The notes under the pieces are model-generated. The model did no database searches. It was not told the DNA's origin and saw only the letters and a list, made by a program, of their open reading frames with translations. A program made the position numbers and the translations under genes. Shown piece by piece: positions 50,701 to 58,015 of a stretch of DNA of 64,000 nt. Source of the DNA: Symsagittifera roscoffensis (lineage: Eukaryota; Xenacoelomorpha; Acoela; Convolutidae); contig NC_087063.1 in the NCBI RefSeq assembly GCF_963678635.1, positions 75,353,617-75,417,616 on the forward strand, in the 5' to 3' direction. Position 1 is the first letter of the stretch. Each line of letters begins with the position of its first letter.

Positions 50701-53470
50701 GACCTGGGAAGTAGATGTTGGCAAAGAGTGGGTCTCAAGTGAACATCAAGCTGTCGGGAAGCAAGTGACCAGTGATCCTCTTGAGAAAAGTAAAACCAGA
50801 AACACCTCCCGACCATGGTGGATAGCTCTCGAGACATTGAAGGAGATGGAAGGCTGTTTGAAGAAGTTGAACAGTGGAGTGGCTCGCAAACGACACAGCT
50901 GGGCCACCCAGCAGAAGGCTGAGGTCAACAAGATAGAGTTGGCAAACCAGCTGAAGAGATCCTGGCAGAACTTATTGAAGGATCATTTTGAAGAGGCGAT
51001 GAGGACATCCTCATCGGCACCACCACTGATGGCGAATCCCTTTATCAGGACTGCAGGACAACTGATGTTCGCGTGGAGCCTGTTGGGGATAGAGCTGGAA
51101 ACGCTGACTTCATACGACAAGTTGAAGCTGGGAGGCAAAAATCTAGATATATACCGAATGCTGATGCAGCACGTTGCCAAGGACAACTCAGGCTTGAGTC
51201 TGGCAAGGAGGAAGGATGCAACCTGTTTCTTGAGGTGGACGATGTCGATGATGACTGACAGTACCATCCTAGCATGTCATCAGAAGGCAGTCGCAAGCAA
51301 GACGTTGGAAAGGAGAGTCTCCACAGTCATCTTGAATGTGTATCAGAGCACTGGGATAGAGAGGGAGGATGGTTCTAGGCAATCTCTGGAGAGCCATAGG
51401 AAGTTGGATGAGATACGGAGGTTCTACAACAAGAAGTTCGAAGAGGAGCACGACGTTCACCGCAACCTGGCTTCGTCAGGGGAGTACTTGAAACTCAACA
51501 AAAAGGGAGAGTACCAATATGTTTCTGGAGTAATGGGAATGGCGTACAACCCCTTCTTGGACCTGGAAGCTGGAGGAGCCAACAGAAATTATGAAGTGGC
51601 GGAGCTGTTGAAGTTCTGGACAGAGAAGATAGTGGAGATAGACGTTGTGGAGAGAGAGAGACCTAGCCTGGGTCTGGTTCTTGAGGGGATGCCGGAAGTG
51701 ATAAGTGTGCCACGCTCAAGTAAAAGAGTGGAGCTAAAAATGGGTGATGGGAGTGGCGTGTTGATCACGAACCTGGGAGTGGTATGGAAATTACTCAGAC
51801 CCTCCTGGTGTCCACATCCCCATGCAAGTATGATTGAGGAGGTCACTGAGCGAGTGAGATTGGCACCGACAGAGGATGAGGACTTGGCGATCTTGAGCAT
51901 AGTACACAAACTGATCCTGCCTCAGGTGAAAGAATCAAGTGAGGTGACAAGTGGAACAGAGCCGGTGAGGGGGATGGAGCCGGGCAGTTGTCTTGATTCG
52001 ACATGCAGTAACGGCGAACATATTTGTGATGGACGATCATGCGTCAGGATACAATCTTTCCAGAAAGAGGACCTCACTACCTGGTTTGAAGATATCACTG
52101 AAAGGGAGAAGAGTGAGGTACAGATAGTGGCTGAATGTTACGCGAGGACCACCGTGAACCTAGCGACAGCCTTGGGATTCTTCTCAAGAATGTGCAGTCT
52201 CCAGTCACTGGAGAGGCTAGAGTCAGAACATCACCTGGTGACCGCGTTAAGCGTGGAATCATGGCCCGGAGTGCTACAAGTGAACCAGAAGCACATCAAG
52301 AGTTGGAAGATCGGACTCGAGGCAGAGATGGGATTTCCCATGAGCGGAGCCTATGGATTGCCTCTAAATGCAAAATCCTTAGTGGGATCAGTGCTGGCTA
52401 ACCTATGTGGGAGCCACTATCCACTACACATGGCGATGGTGGAGGTGTCCAGCCAGAGGGTGATGATAGACAAAGCCTTCTCAGTGCCCAAGTGCGTGAG
52501 ACTAGCTCGGATGTCACACCACTCACACAAGCTATTGAGGAAGATCCGAGGAGCAGTACCAAAGGAGCAAGGAGATGACTTGAGTGAAATCTGGGGTGAA
52601 GAACTTCTAGGCTTGGAGAGCGAAAATACAAGTGATCATGGGAAGCAGAACGTGGTGGGGAAACCCACAGTAGGTGCTTCAAGCTCGGAAGAAGTCGACG
52701 TGGTGCATGAGAAAATGATGGAACTTGAGCCTCTCCTAGAAGCTTCGGGAGAACGCAACCTTAGAAGCATCGACCTCACGCATGGGGATTGTCCATGCCA
52801 CTGTCTGGCGCAGACAGTGTGGTACCCGGACCGCGCCAATCTCTGTCTGATCTGGGACGTAGAAGAAATTAAGTCGCTAGGACTACCGGAGTATCGACAA
52901 AAGGTGACCATCTTAGTGGTAAGCACGATGCTGGCTCTGAGATGGATTGAGGAGAATGTAGCGAAGTACAGAGAATCGAGAGCGCCAACAGCTGAGTCGA
53001 TTTATGCGATAGATTACAGCAGGAGACTGGAGTTGTTCGAGACTGCATGCAAGGTATTCGCCATACCAGTGCAAGTCAGACACATATGGAGCCGCCTGAG
53101 ATTCTTTCCTTGGTTTCGTGCGACGTTAACATCCTGGTTGTATGCAGTGACAAAGGACCACATGAGGAAACATCAGAAGGAATATCGACAATTCCAAGCT
53201 GAAATAGGGCCAGATGCCTTTAAGAGACCTCTGCTAACCCATCGAAACGCAATCACGGCGGGGTGGAAAAGAGTAGGCAGAATATCCAGAGACAATTCTA
53301 GAGCGAGGGAAACGATACTGGAGGAGGACCTGGCGAGGAATGTGAGCTTGAGTCTTCACAACTTTTTCTGCTTGAACCGGGAGTCGAAGGTGAAAGGCCT
53401 ACCAAGTCAATTGAAAAGGTTGCAAGAGCAGAGAGAGTGGATGCGAGCCTATGAACAGCTGAAGGCCTGA
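44696..53470 (+). CDS. Element C ORF3: giant protein with two SGNH-hydrolase-like modules
   Basis: 2,924 codons from a GTG at 44696; the ATG at 44732 is the more likely start. The frame ends at a TGA at 53468-53470. Residues about 155-245 form a coiled coil of Glu/Arg/Gln heptads. About 410-580 is an SGNH/GDSL-like module: GDSL at 417-420 (catalytic Ser 419), GTND at 466-469, and DGIHF with Asp 562 and His 565. All four blocks are in order, so it may be an active esterase. A second, altered module follows at about 838-1010, with GSDFEG in place of GDS and AGMNDH at 892-897. The rest, some 1,900 residues, holds charged linkers (about 1650-1990) and helical regions. A cysteine cluster lies near 2440 (CLDSTC, HICDGRSC), and a conserved-looking C-terminal part follows from about 2690 (CPCHCLAQTVW). 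No membrane anchor is evident, so it is not a typical env. Confidence 0.85.
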   Translation: MLILKESIEVTEMADRYWKSMPSALKKPTLDELYRRLRDLDYTQVNERMAVMLNAILQLEDEGECRESATEAVLMVGYTTEGVSDQEQTRWLSWNVDGAIRGFDLARNPGLNNNTEYGAGEFPLPARPSVRPASQSTSKVPSMSRAQQTGEAYPDVSAMKKELERTQRERNKANLDRDQAVLERDQARRELDIMKAERLQAERVRENAANCEQLKQALERDQAKLERIQQQQRELDMQKGARPKERVVTVSRPESRMEVDEAPRSKGRFNLDRAAQEHMNEGLEVWIPPESTSSLRGMETQVIRPLMDVALPGYTPSSTPGSSGGSSRLKELQERLQLRNRESPVRVDLPSTWGEQPVRSVMISSYKKNADGRYRKHNRIDWNPAQRERRDCFHDATWVEYFTYPRVPEGSVHLIIGDSLLRVLTRIQSHWQTGILSFAGAATPQMLATLEMLGMVSVYTVTLMVGTNDVSRGEARKVTRLHEKMSCILEEIRIQMDPSILTVCTVPYNMGADQHAVEMNTKVRSLNETIRKIHQRSVLPLRLLDVAEQMELTSFPDDASADGIHFDRPRGVEWLNDVFQRHICALEADLLETAQVTFGPPPNPPFFNPRSLSSRLGERAGSRDSERNSRAKLPSTTPMEADEVTSATPQGSVMSSVVVAEKKRSEKPLETSRQKYEEKVKELDLEDLECRQELARALGLEQVSHEDLGRHKCVDWLKAHETRFSRAKLTETADLSGIPTKSMMGPINYRPLKSSGSPGLVVEPPKHRTSIARIRVATPAQLRVVDKLMNPREMELPDAEYEGAKLANDPRYGKPCGQAQLAKTLAVYDRADPAAARVVIVAGSDFEGTSPKLFWPETLIYTLPGAELNQMLTLVVAIKSEMPCEPELLLFAGMNDHLHATGFLEQLKGGEPTPKRIWEAIQTLFAAINEVQENVASRFGAKTRVAFTTSPGYSSMPLALQFVYAILILIAEGNGWRVLMAAPNRELEPTKLRLCKSELAAAWADVSHALRGFHELADILIVLDEVLLLEISNFARQLKLSPILRDDHPVIIHLTASLWFRDMELTITSSTSRSRGPNNERQNVATSEKQLESMGNRLAQEGGRWPFLNPRLENATRKTREDAPPLVKQIWEFLEEQLGKAEEKGMTVGRFVTAANEVTIGGFWREHAWGELKTRRDHEILEFLSPCWGREFLTEVYSAKETIFDAFIQEMLNMPISLLLALYLVYPRYLFNMGPAYMFSRGVDTLRIDGYLTLVLLTHGELASFHRLMRYGEPLAMGRTHSSIETYSYKCAAGLRTLLVQYLLMQNRHLTGEEKSPKTREEWRKVNGGMPLLTDLCLAMRSDPMGIIRGLGEVVTCIYGPAVTFAFPDPLVTAYRYSVTHVSLISVLDGTTLNWCQQEVLRAQMSNTVLFGKVKDPELIVYSFRGQMQCRMGGKREGPIETYPKFWNLNPLAANGQEILRIPAWTKSFELVKKELEAILEREALPTSIPEFPIVRRMTLGMNSSLVVPSSYARTTTEERQKEFTDGWDPLFIGYTAAIYFHTSDVKINSWTTQAKKIRGSMPPKFDVRDTLRVLKRAGLENQLPVWDDGRMIVEEGHVALKADAMLFATRKYRAPYGLELMERNREGKKLDAAGPLYVALTKGEATSSATPSPLPVDIPGDKKSGTVADRFKRIFERREAESGDESMDETLSEAGEDMEVGNTPEQKPTEVEFTAQELLKDLSEENWADTPTPPLTSSPRKYPEMSLTSENPNMGMIFLSTERREKNTFEGNRDAFLGTLDGDAWQKFLSEFNREVDEDTTLDNFKEELWDTVVKFGEPVLVGTGLEEKARVELLNKMVELRKSRKTREDKCKDSSTPKQKTDNKIIKCTRGDKVGTSNMIKSTNILKARAGGRQELAGEKEVESVMIPMTPPSKDVRSRKRKRDVEGLGSPSADAVSEKDLRETAPMVLARWKTAAYKSSYEPRKLLDIEKEMENPTSSVTEEDFKPQRIKMKRGSTSGQTWEVDVGKEWVSSEHQAVGKQVTSDPLEKSKTRNTSRPWWIALETLKEMEGCLKKLNSGVARKRHSWATQQKAEVNKIELANQLKRSWQNLLKDHFEEAMRTSSSAPPLMANPFIRTAGQLMFAWSLLGIELETLTSYDKLKLGGKNLDIYRMLMQHVAKDNSGLSLARRKDATCFLRWTMSMMTDSTILACHQKAVASKTLERRVSTVILNVYQSTGIEREDGSRQSLESHRKLDEIRRFYNKKFEEEHDVHRNLASSGEYLKLNKKGEYQYVSGVMGMAYNPFLDLEAGGANRNYEVAELLKFWTEKIVEIDVVERERPSLGLVLEGMPEVISVPRSSKRVELKMGDGSGVLITNLGVVWKLLRPSWCPHPHASMIEEVTERVRLAPTEDEDLAILSIVHKLILPQVKESSEVTSGTEPVRGMEPGSCLDSTCSNGEHICDGRSCVRIQSFQKEDLTTWFEDITEREKSEVQIVAECYARTTVNLATALGFFSRMCSLQSLERLESEHHLVTALSVESWPGVLQVNQKHIKSWKIGLEAEMGFPMSGAYGLPLNAKSLVGSVLANLCGSHYPLHMAMVEVSSQRVMIDKAFSVPKCVRLARMSHHSHKLLRKIRGAVPKEQGDDLSEIWGEELLGLESENTSDHGKQNVVGKPTVGASSSEEVDVVHEKMMELEPLLEASGERNLRSIDLTHGDCPCHCLAQTVWYPDRANLCLIWDVEEIKSLGLPEYRQKVTILVVSTMLALRWIEENVAKYRESRAPTAESIYAIDYSRRLELFETACKVFAIPVQVRHIWSRLRFFPWFRATLTSWLYAVTKDHMRKHQKEYRQFQAEIGPDAFKRPLLTHRNAITAGWKRVGRISRDNSRARETILEEDLARNVSLSLHNFFCLNRESKVKGLPSQLKRLQEQREWMRAYEQLKA

Positions 53471-53575
53471 GAGGAAATTGTGATCAGCTCCGATGACGAA
53501 GAGGCACTATTGGAACAAATTACAGTGCCAAGAACACCGGTATCAGGTACCTCGAAGGCGAAGAGCACGAGGTGA
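53471..53575 (+). CDS. In-frame extension after the ORF3 stop, 34 codons
   Basis: Directly after the TGA of ORF3 the same frame stays open for 34 codons to a TGA at 53573-53575. The predicted peptide begins EEIVISSDDEEALLEQ and ends in a basic tail. The IVISSDDEE part fits the SUMO-interacting motif pattern (hydrophobic core followed by Ser/Asp/Glu). It looks like real coding sequence, so the TGA may be read through or be a recent nonsense mutation. Confidence 0.45.
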   Translation, partial: EEIVISSDDEEALLEQITVPRTPVSGTSKAKSTR

Positions 53576-54014
53576 GCCAGTGGCTCGAAAGGAAATTCTA
53601 GAGTCTTGAGTCTTGAGAGGGAGGGGGCTTAAGCGTGAACTTGGGTAAAATCTGGCTTCACGAAAAAGAAATTTTAGACGAATAAGATATTGTTATTAAT
53701 ATGATAAATCTAGTATATAAATCAAATTGATGCATGACAATTCTCTGACTGAAATAGGACAAAAGAAATTTTAAAATTACCAGCTTAAAAAGCGGGGATC
53801 CAGGGGTGCAGGTGTGTGCAGATTTTGATTGCTGTTTAGCGATAGTGTGAAAATTTTATATGGTCGTGAATTTTGCAAGGTAGATAAACTTAAGTTCGAT
53901 GCAAACTTCTGTAAATGACCACTGGCACTGTATCTTGAGCAACACTCGGTTCTCTGGGGCTTATTGGCAGATGACAACACACGATGAGGACATCGATCTC
54001 GAGTCCGGGGAGTA
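53576..54014 (+). other. Element C 3' untranslated region and polypurine tract
   Basis: About 440 bases without an ORF of note. Two overlapping GTCTTGAG motifs lie near 53602. The purine-rich end TCCGGGGAGTA next to the 3' LTR is the likely plus-strand primer. Confidence 0.65.
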
Positions 54015-54913
54015 TGTGCCAGTCGGTCATGTCTAGGGGTTTGACCTTGAGAAATACGCAATTTTGAAGTGAAATTTTAATTTTAAAAAATTCGAATTGA
54101 GCATGTCATGCTCAATTTTCTCGAACCAACTGAAAAGTGAAAAAGTCAGAGATCAGAACACCCGAATTAACAATTGCGGGAAACTACTCAAGAAAAAGGC
54201 AGGAAATTGCTGTTCGCAATTTCTCGACACGAAATATCAAGAGAGTAGAGCTGTCTTATCTCGAAAACAGGAGAAAACAACATTGACTTGAGAAAGGATC
54301 ACTATTCGAATGGAATAGTGTGGACCTTCAATGGAATAGAGGACAGCTCGAGTGTCCTAATGGTCCAAACGAAAACTTCAATTCTTGAGACAGAACTTAC
54401 TTTCGTTATTGAAACTAATTGGCCTTAAAACTTATTTAGTTATATTAGTTAATTCTCAAGCTGCTCATCTTTAACTTACTCCTCATACTCAAGTGCGTCG
54501 ATATGTAAGTTCCAATTTAAATTTCTCGAGTGTATTTTATGATAGTTATGTTGAGATAAGGCGAGTTTTAGGTTGATCCATCTGAAATGGATCAAAGTTC
54601 CACTGTCCAATAAAAAGTAACTAAGCGGATTGTTCCGACCCGGTTTTCAACGGCGTTCATGTATTTTGGGTATTCCGAGACCTAAGTATGGGGACATTTT
54701 TATTTCTAGAGTGGGGGGGTATTTTGGTAGTGGCCTTTAAGCTGTAATGGGTTCTAGTCTCATGTCGCAAGCGAACCGAATTGGCTCCGACCGTTCTTGA
54801 GGCGGAAAAACACAAGAGATAGTGTCCCTGACCCTTGAGCCAATGGTTATAGGGCCTATTTTTCTTGAGCCTCATATGTGACTAAAGTAGGCGACTGTTA
54901 CATAGTGTTTTTA
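54015..54913 (+). repeat. 3' LTR of element C
   Basis: 899 bases, matching 31940-32838 except at about three transitions (near 54650, 54696 and 54833). The exact end could shift by two bases, because TG follows in both copies. Confidence 0.93.
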
Positions 54914-54936
54914 TGTCCCCACTATTTGTCCTCCTC
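54914..54936. other. 23-bp filler between element C and the duplicated target
   Basis: TGTCCCCACTATTTGTCCTC plus three bases; not found on the left side of C nor expected in the B integrase gene. It looks like filler added during repair. Its CCCCACTA resembles CCCCAACTA in the target. Confidence 0.7.
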
Positions 54937-57867
54937 TACGTTTCTTGTAGAGGTGTTATTTACAATCTTGGCCGAAGGGAACTTAGTGTAGCGGTCGATA
55001 CACAGTAAAATATATTTGTTGTTACCCCAACTAGCGTCCAACGGTCCCGCAAAATCCAAATTGATTTCTTCGTTCGCGAATGTCAACGTCGGGAGTTTCG
55101 AAATATTATTGGTGCCTAGTATCACTTTAATGTTCTTACCAGCTTTTAAACATTGGGTCCATGTTCTCCCGTGATGGTAGATTTCCCGATAAATATGTGG
55201 CCACCACAAATAATCTGCGAGGAATTTCATCCCGAACTGTCCTGGGTGAGTCTCGTGTAACATCGAATTAAAAGTTCCCCTGATGGTAGCTGGGACGACT
55301 AGTTTGTTGTCCAAAAAGAGTAGGTCATCCTTCACGTGTAGGTCTTTAGTATAGTTCTTCATGTAGGTCCCGTGTATGCCCATCGGTCGATTCCGCTTTA
55401 TCGTCTCTATCAGGTCCCACAGCACCTTGTCTTCTCTCGTCATGATCTGAAGCAATTTCTTCGAACAGTGGTTCTCTGGGCGAATTGGGGAAATCGGTAA
55501 ATTCAGATCGGCCTTATATCTTCTTAAGAGATCAGCGTGGTCTGGTGGAAGTTTGTCGTCTCTGAATTTGAGAACAATATTATGTTCTTCGGGGATAATC
55601 AAAAGGGGTTCACTCATTTTGTCCATTGGGAGTTCTTGTTTTTTCTTGTTAGGTGGTATGAGGTGTCTGTTTCGAAGTAAAAAATGTAGAAGGACTTTGT
55701 CCGAAAAAGTAATACTTTTAAAATTAAATTTTGAATTATCGACTGGTTGGCAATTTGTAGTACAGTTTTCTGTCCGAGAATGATTATTGTGGCAAATTTT
55801 TATCGACTGAGCGATACAAGATATGATAGCAGCAATAATCTTGAGATTGAGTAAAGCTAACGAGCTATTCAGCTGATTCTGACCAATCACGTCGCTTGAA
55901 TTTTCTTTTCCCGATGGGATTGTATTAACTCGTGAATTAATATTTACAGCGACCGTTGGTCTATCTACAGAATTTACAGTAAGTAATTTAGAATCAATTT
56001 TAGTCGATAAAATGTTCTGAATTCTGTCGATTGAAGCGACTACAAATTCGTCGTCATAATGTGAAATTGGAAGGGCTTTGCCCGAAGGAAGTCTAGATAA
56101 GAGGTCAGTAAAGCCCATGTCCTTTCCTGGTAAATGTGAAATTTTAAAATTGAAAGGTAAAAGTCTGTTTACCCAGCGGGTCAATCGACTGTGCATCGTT
56201 TTATTGCCATGATTTGCCGAAAGTGCTGATAGTAGAGCTTTATGGTCAGTGACTATTTGGAATTCTGTTCCGTACAGGTAGTTTCTGAAATGTTCTGTAG
56301 CCCATACGACTCCCAGTAGCTCTAGTTCGTTGGTAGAATATTTCATTTCATGGTTGTTTAAAAATCTGGATGCAAATGCGATTGTTTTCCACTGGTCGTC
56401 CTGTAATTGCTCTAGGGTAGCCCCTAGTCCGCTATGTGAAGCGTCCGTTTTTAGTCTTGTCTTCTCTTTTATATCAAAGTGGCTGTTTTCTGCAATATTT
56501 ACAATTTCGGTTTTTAACTTCTCAAAAGCTATTGAATGGCTGGTATCCCATTTGTATAGCGATTTTTTGTTTAGAAGGGGTCGAAGAGGGGAGCTTAAAG
56601 TGGATAAATTAGGGACGAATTTTACATATTGGTTTATTGAGCCGAAAAATGAGCGAAGTTCAGAAATATTCTTCGGGGTTGGCAAATTTTTTATAGCGTC
56701 GGCTTTACCGACCAGCGGTCGTACTCCATTGCCTGGGATCTTGAAGCCAAGCCATTCGATGTCATATTTAAAAAATGCGCATTTCCCCCATTTCACTGCC
56801 ATGTTGTTCTTATCTAAGATTGATAAAATTTTGTGCACTTTTGCTTTATGTTCTTCCAGCGATCCACGTGAGGCTACCAGGATGTCGTCTATGTAACAAT
56901 TTGTAAACGGGATATTTTTCAACATTGAGTCCATGACCCGTTGGAATTCATTGGGCATGTCTCCTAATCCGTAAAATCCCGTAAGAAACCGATACGTTCC
57001 AGTCGTTTCGCCGCCTACTATGCTAAAATTGCACTGTTTACTGGTTTGATTGCAAAGTTGAAGTTGGCTATATGCGTTTTTCAGGTCTAAGTTACTAAAC
57101 CACACTCGCCCGTTGGGTTTTTCTGAAATTTGTAGTGCCACGTTATCAATCAGTTCGTGTATATTCGACATTTGATACTTATTTTTAAAAGTTTGATCAT
57201 TTAAAAGCTTGGAATCCAGTGCCAGTTTTATTGAAGAATCCTTTTTCCGAGTGATTACAATTGGGCTGATAAAGCAATCTTCGTCGCATTTCTCTAATTT
57301 TATTATGTGACCTTCTTTTTCCATTCTTTTTAATTCATCGTTCACTGCCGCGAGTAAATGGAGTGGTACTCTTCTCCCTTTGGACTGTATTGGTTTAAAA
57401 GGTGTGTGAAAATGGGTTACCTTCCGATCGTTAGGTATTTTCCCCACTCTAGTGAATAAGTCCTTAAACTCGTTAAAAATGTTGTCTGATAAAGAAGGTA
57501 AGTTTTTGTACTCACTCTCAAGTGTGGGTTGACTGATCATGCAGATTGGTTGCGGGCATTTCCTCTGCGAAATTTCTATGCCCAGTTTGGGTAAATTGTC
57601 GTTCCCCAATATGTTACGCTCGTGTCCGCCGGTTATGAGGAATGGGGTTTCTTCGCTGATCCACCCATTGGATTGTGTTCTGACAATTATTTTTCCCAAG
57701 ATATTGATCGTATCGTTGGTAAATCCGCAGTATAGGTCTTTTATTATTTTCTCCACTGGGTGTATCTTGAGGTTTGGGTATCTTAGTTTAATTTCATGAA
57801 GAACATTCTGTTTTAAAAAGCTTACAGGACTTGCTGAATCTACTGGTATGTTCATATTTACAATCAT
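54922..57867 (-). CDS. Element B Pol: protease, RT, RNase H and truncated integrase
   Basis: A frame of 981 codons from an ATG at 57867. The protease starts at once, with VDSASPVSF (Asp-Ser-Ala instead of the usual Asp-Ser/Thr-Gly) and ILGND near residue 86. RT follows, with YIDD near 324-327, then RNase H (KTDAS near 472). A long linker follows, then the integrase zinc region near 895-940. There the first Cys of the CxxC pair reads Trp (RTWTQC), which should spoil zinc binding. The frame enters the integrase core and, after the 98-base repeat, reads four filler codons and stops because of the element C insertion. The frame upstream of the ATG is closed by stops; coding-like sequence continues there in the Gag frame. 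Confidence 0.92.
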   Translation of the reverse strand: MIVNMNIPVDSASPVSFLKQNVLHEIKLRYPNLKIHPVEKIIKDLYCGFTNDTINILGKIIVRTQSNGWISEETPFLITGGHERNILGNDNLPKLGIEISQRKCPQPICMISQPTLESEYKNLPSLSDNIFNEFKDLFTRVGKIPNDRKVTHFHTPFKPIQSKGRRVPLHLLAAVNDELKRMEKEGHIIKLEKCDEDCFISPIVITRKKDSSIKLALDSKLLNDQTFKNKYQMSNIHELIDNVALQISEKPNGRVWFSNLDLKNAYSQLQLCNQTSKQCNFSIVGGETTGTYRFLTGFYGLGDMPNEFQRVMDSMLKNIPFTNCYIDDILVASRGSLEEHKAKVHKILSILDKNNMAVKWGKCAFFKYDIEWLGFKIPGNGVRPLVGKADAIKNLPTPKNISELRSFFGSINQYVKFVPNLSTLSSPLRPLLNKKSLYKWDTSHSIAFEKLKTEIVNIAENSHFDIKEKTRLKTDASHSGLGATLEQLQDDQWKTIAFASRFLNNHEMKYSTNELELLGVVWATEHFRNYLYGTEFQIVTDHKALLSALSANHGNKTMHSRLTRWVNRLLPFNFKISHLPGKDMGFTDLLSRLPSGKALPISHYDDEFVVASIDRIQNILSTKIDSKLLTVNSVDRPTVAVNINSRVNTIPSGKENSSDVIGQNQLNSSLALLNLKIIAAIISCIAQSIKICHNNHSRTENCTTNCQPVDNSKFNFKSITFSDKVLLHFLLRNRHLIPPNKKKQELPMDKMSEPLLIIPEEHNIVLKFRDDKLPPDHADLLRRYKADLNLPISPIRPENHCSKKLLQIMTREDKVLWDLIETIKRNRPMGIHGTYMKNYTKDLHVKDDLLFLDNKLVVPATIRGTFNSMLHETHPGQFGMKFLADYLWWPHIYREIYHHGRTWTQCLKAGKNIKVILGTNNISKLPTLTFANEEINLDFAGPLDASWGNNKYILLCIDRYTKFPSAKIVNNTSTRNVEEDK
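54937..55034. repeat. Right copy of the 98-bp direct repeat at the C insertion
   Basis: Identical to 31842-31939. On the minus strand it is integrase-coding sequence, after which the B frame runs into the filler and stops at 54922. Confidence 0.9.
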
Positions 57868-58015
57868 GTCCCAGAAGGTTCAGGTTCAGAAGTTTCTTTG
57901 TTTCAAGACCATTATTGTCGTAGATAGTTCTGACACTCAACACCGAGAAGTCGTCATCGTCACTCTGTCCGTACTCATTCCACGCATTTATCACGTCGCA
58001 CGATTCTTTTTCTTC
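57794..58015 (-). CDS. Element B gag-pol junction frame
   Basis: Directly after the Gag stop (TGA at 58016-58018) the same frame stays open to 57794, overlapping the protease frame by about 70 bases. The sequence before the overlap (INAWNEYGQSDDDDFSVLSV) looks like the start of the Pol polyprotein. Expression of Pol would therefore need readthrough of the TGA and then a shift to the protease frame, or these are two inactivating mutations. Confidence 0.5.
   Translation of the reverse strand, partial: EEKESCDVINAWNEYGQSDDDDFSVLSVRTIYDNNGLETKKLLNLNLLGHDCKYEHTSRFSKSCKLFKTECSS

Larger units (their letters stand above)
31940..54913 (+). mobile_element. Element C: giant 23-kb LTR retrotransposon with a 2,924-codon third ORF
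   Basis: Two 899-base LTRs (31940-32838 and 54015-54913) differ at only about three sites, so it is a young insertion. The primer-binding site TGGCGCTCC follows the 5' LTR directly, and a purine-rich GTCCGGGGAGTA precedes the 3' LTR. Genes run on the plus strand: Gag-protease, then RT-RNase H-integrase with a macrodomain-like end, then a huge ORF3. The order PR-RT-RH-IN places it in the Ty3/gypsy group. Its GC content is visibly higher than that of the surrounding DNA. The insertion lies inside the integrase gene of element B, in opposite orientation. Confidence 0.94.

Noticed and set aside
44696-53470. ORF3 of element C as a classical envelope gene
   Set aside because: No signal peptide and no convincing membrane anchor seen; coiled coil, SGNH modules and cysteine cluster point elsewhere.
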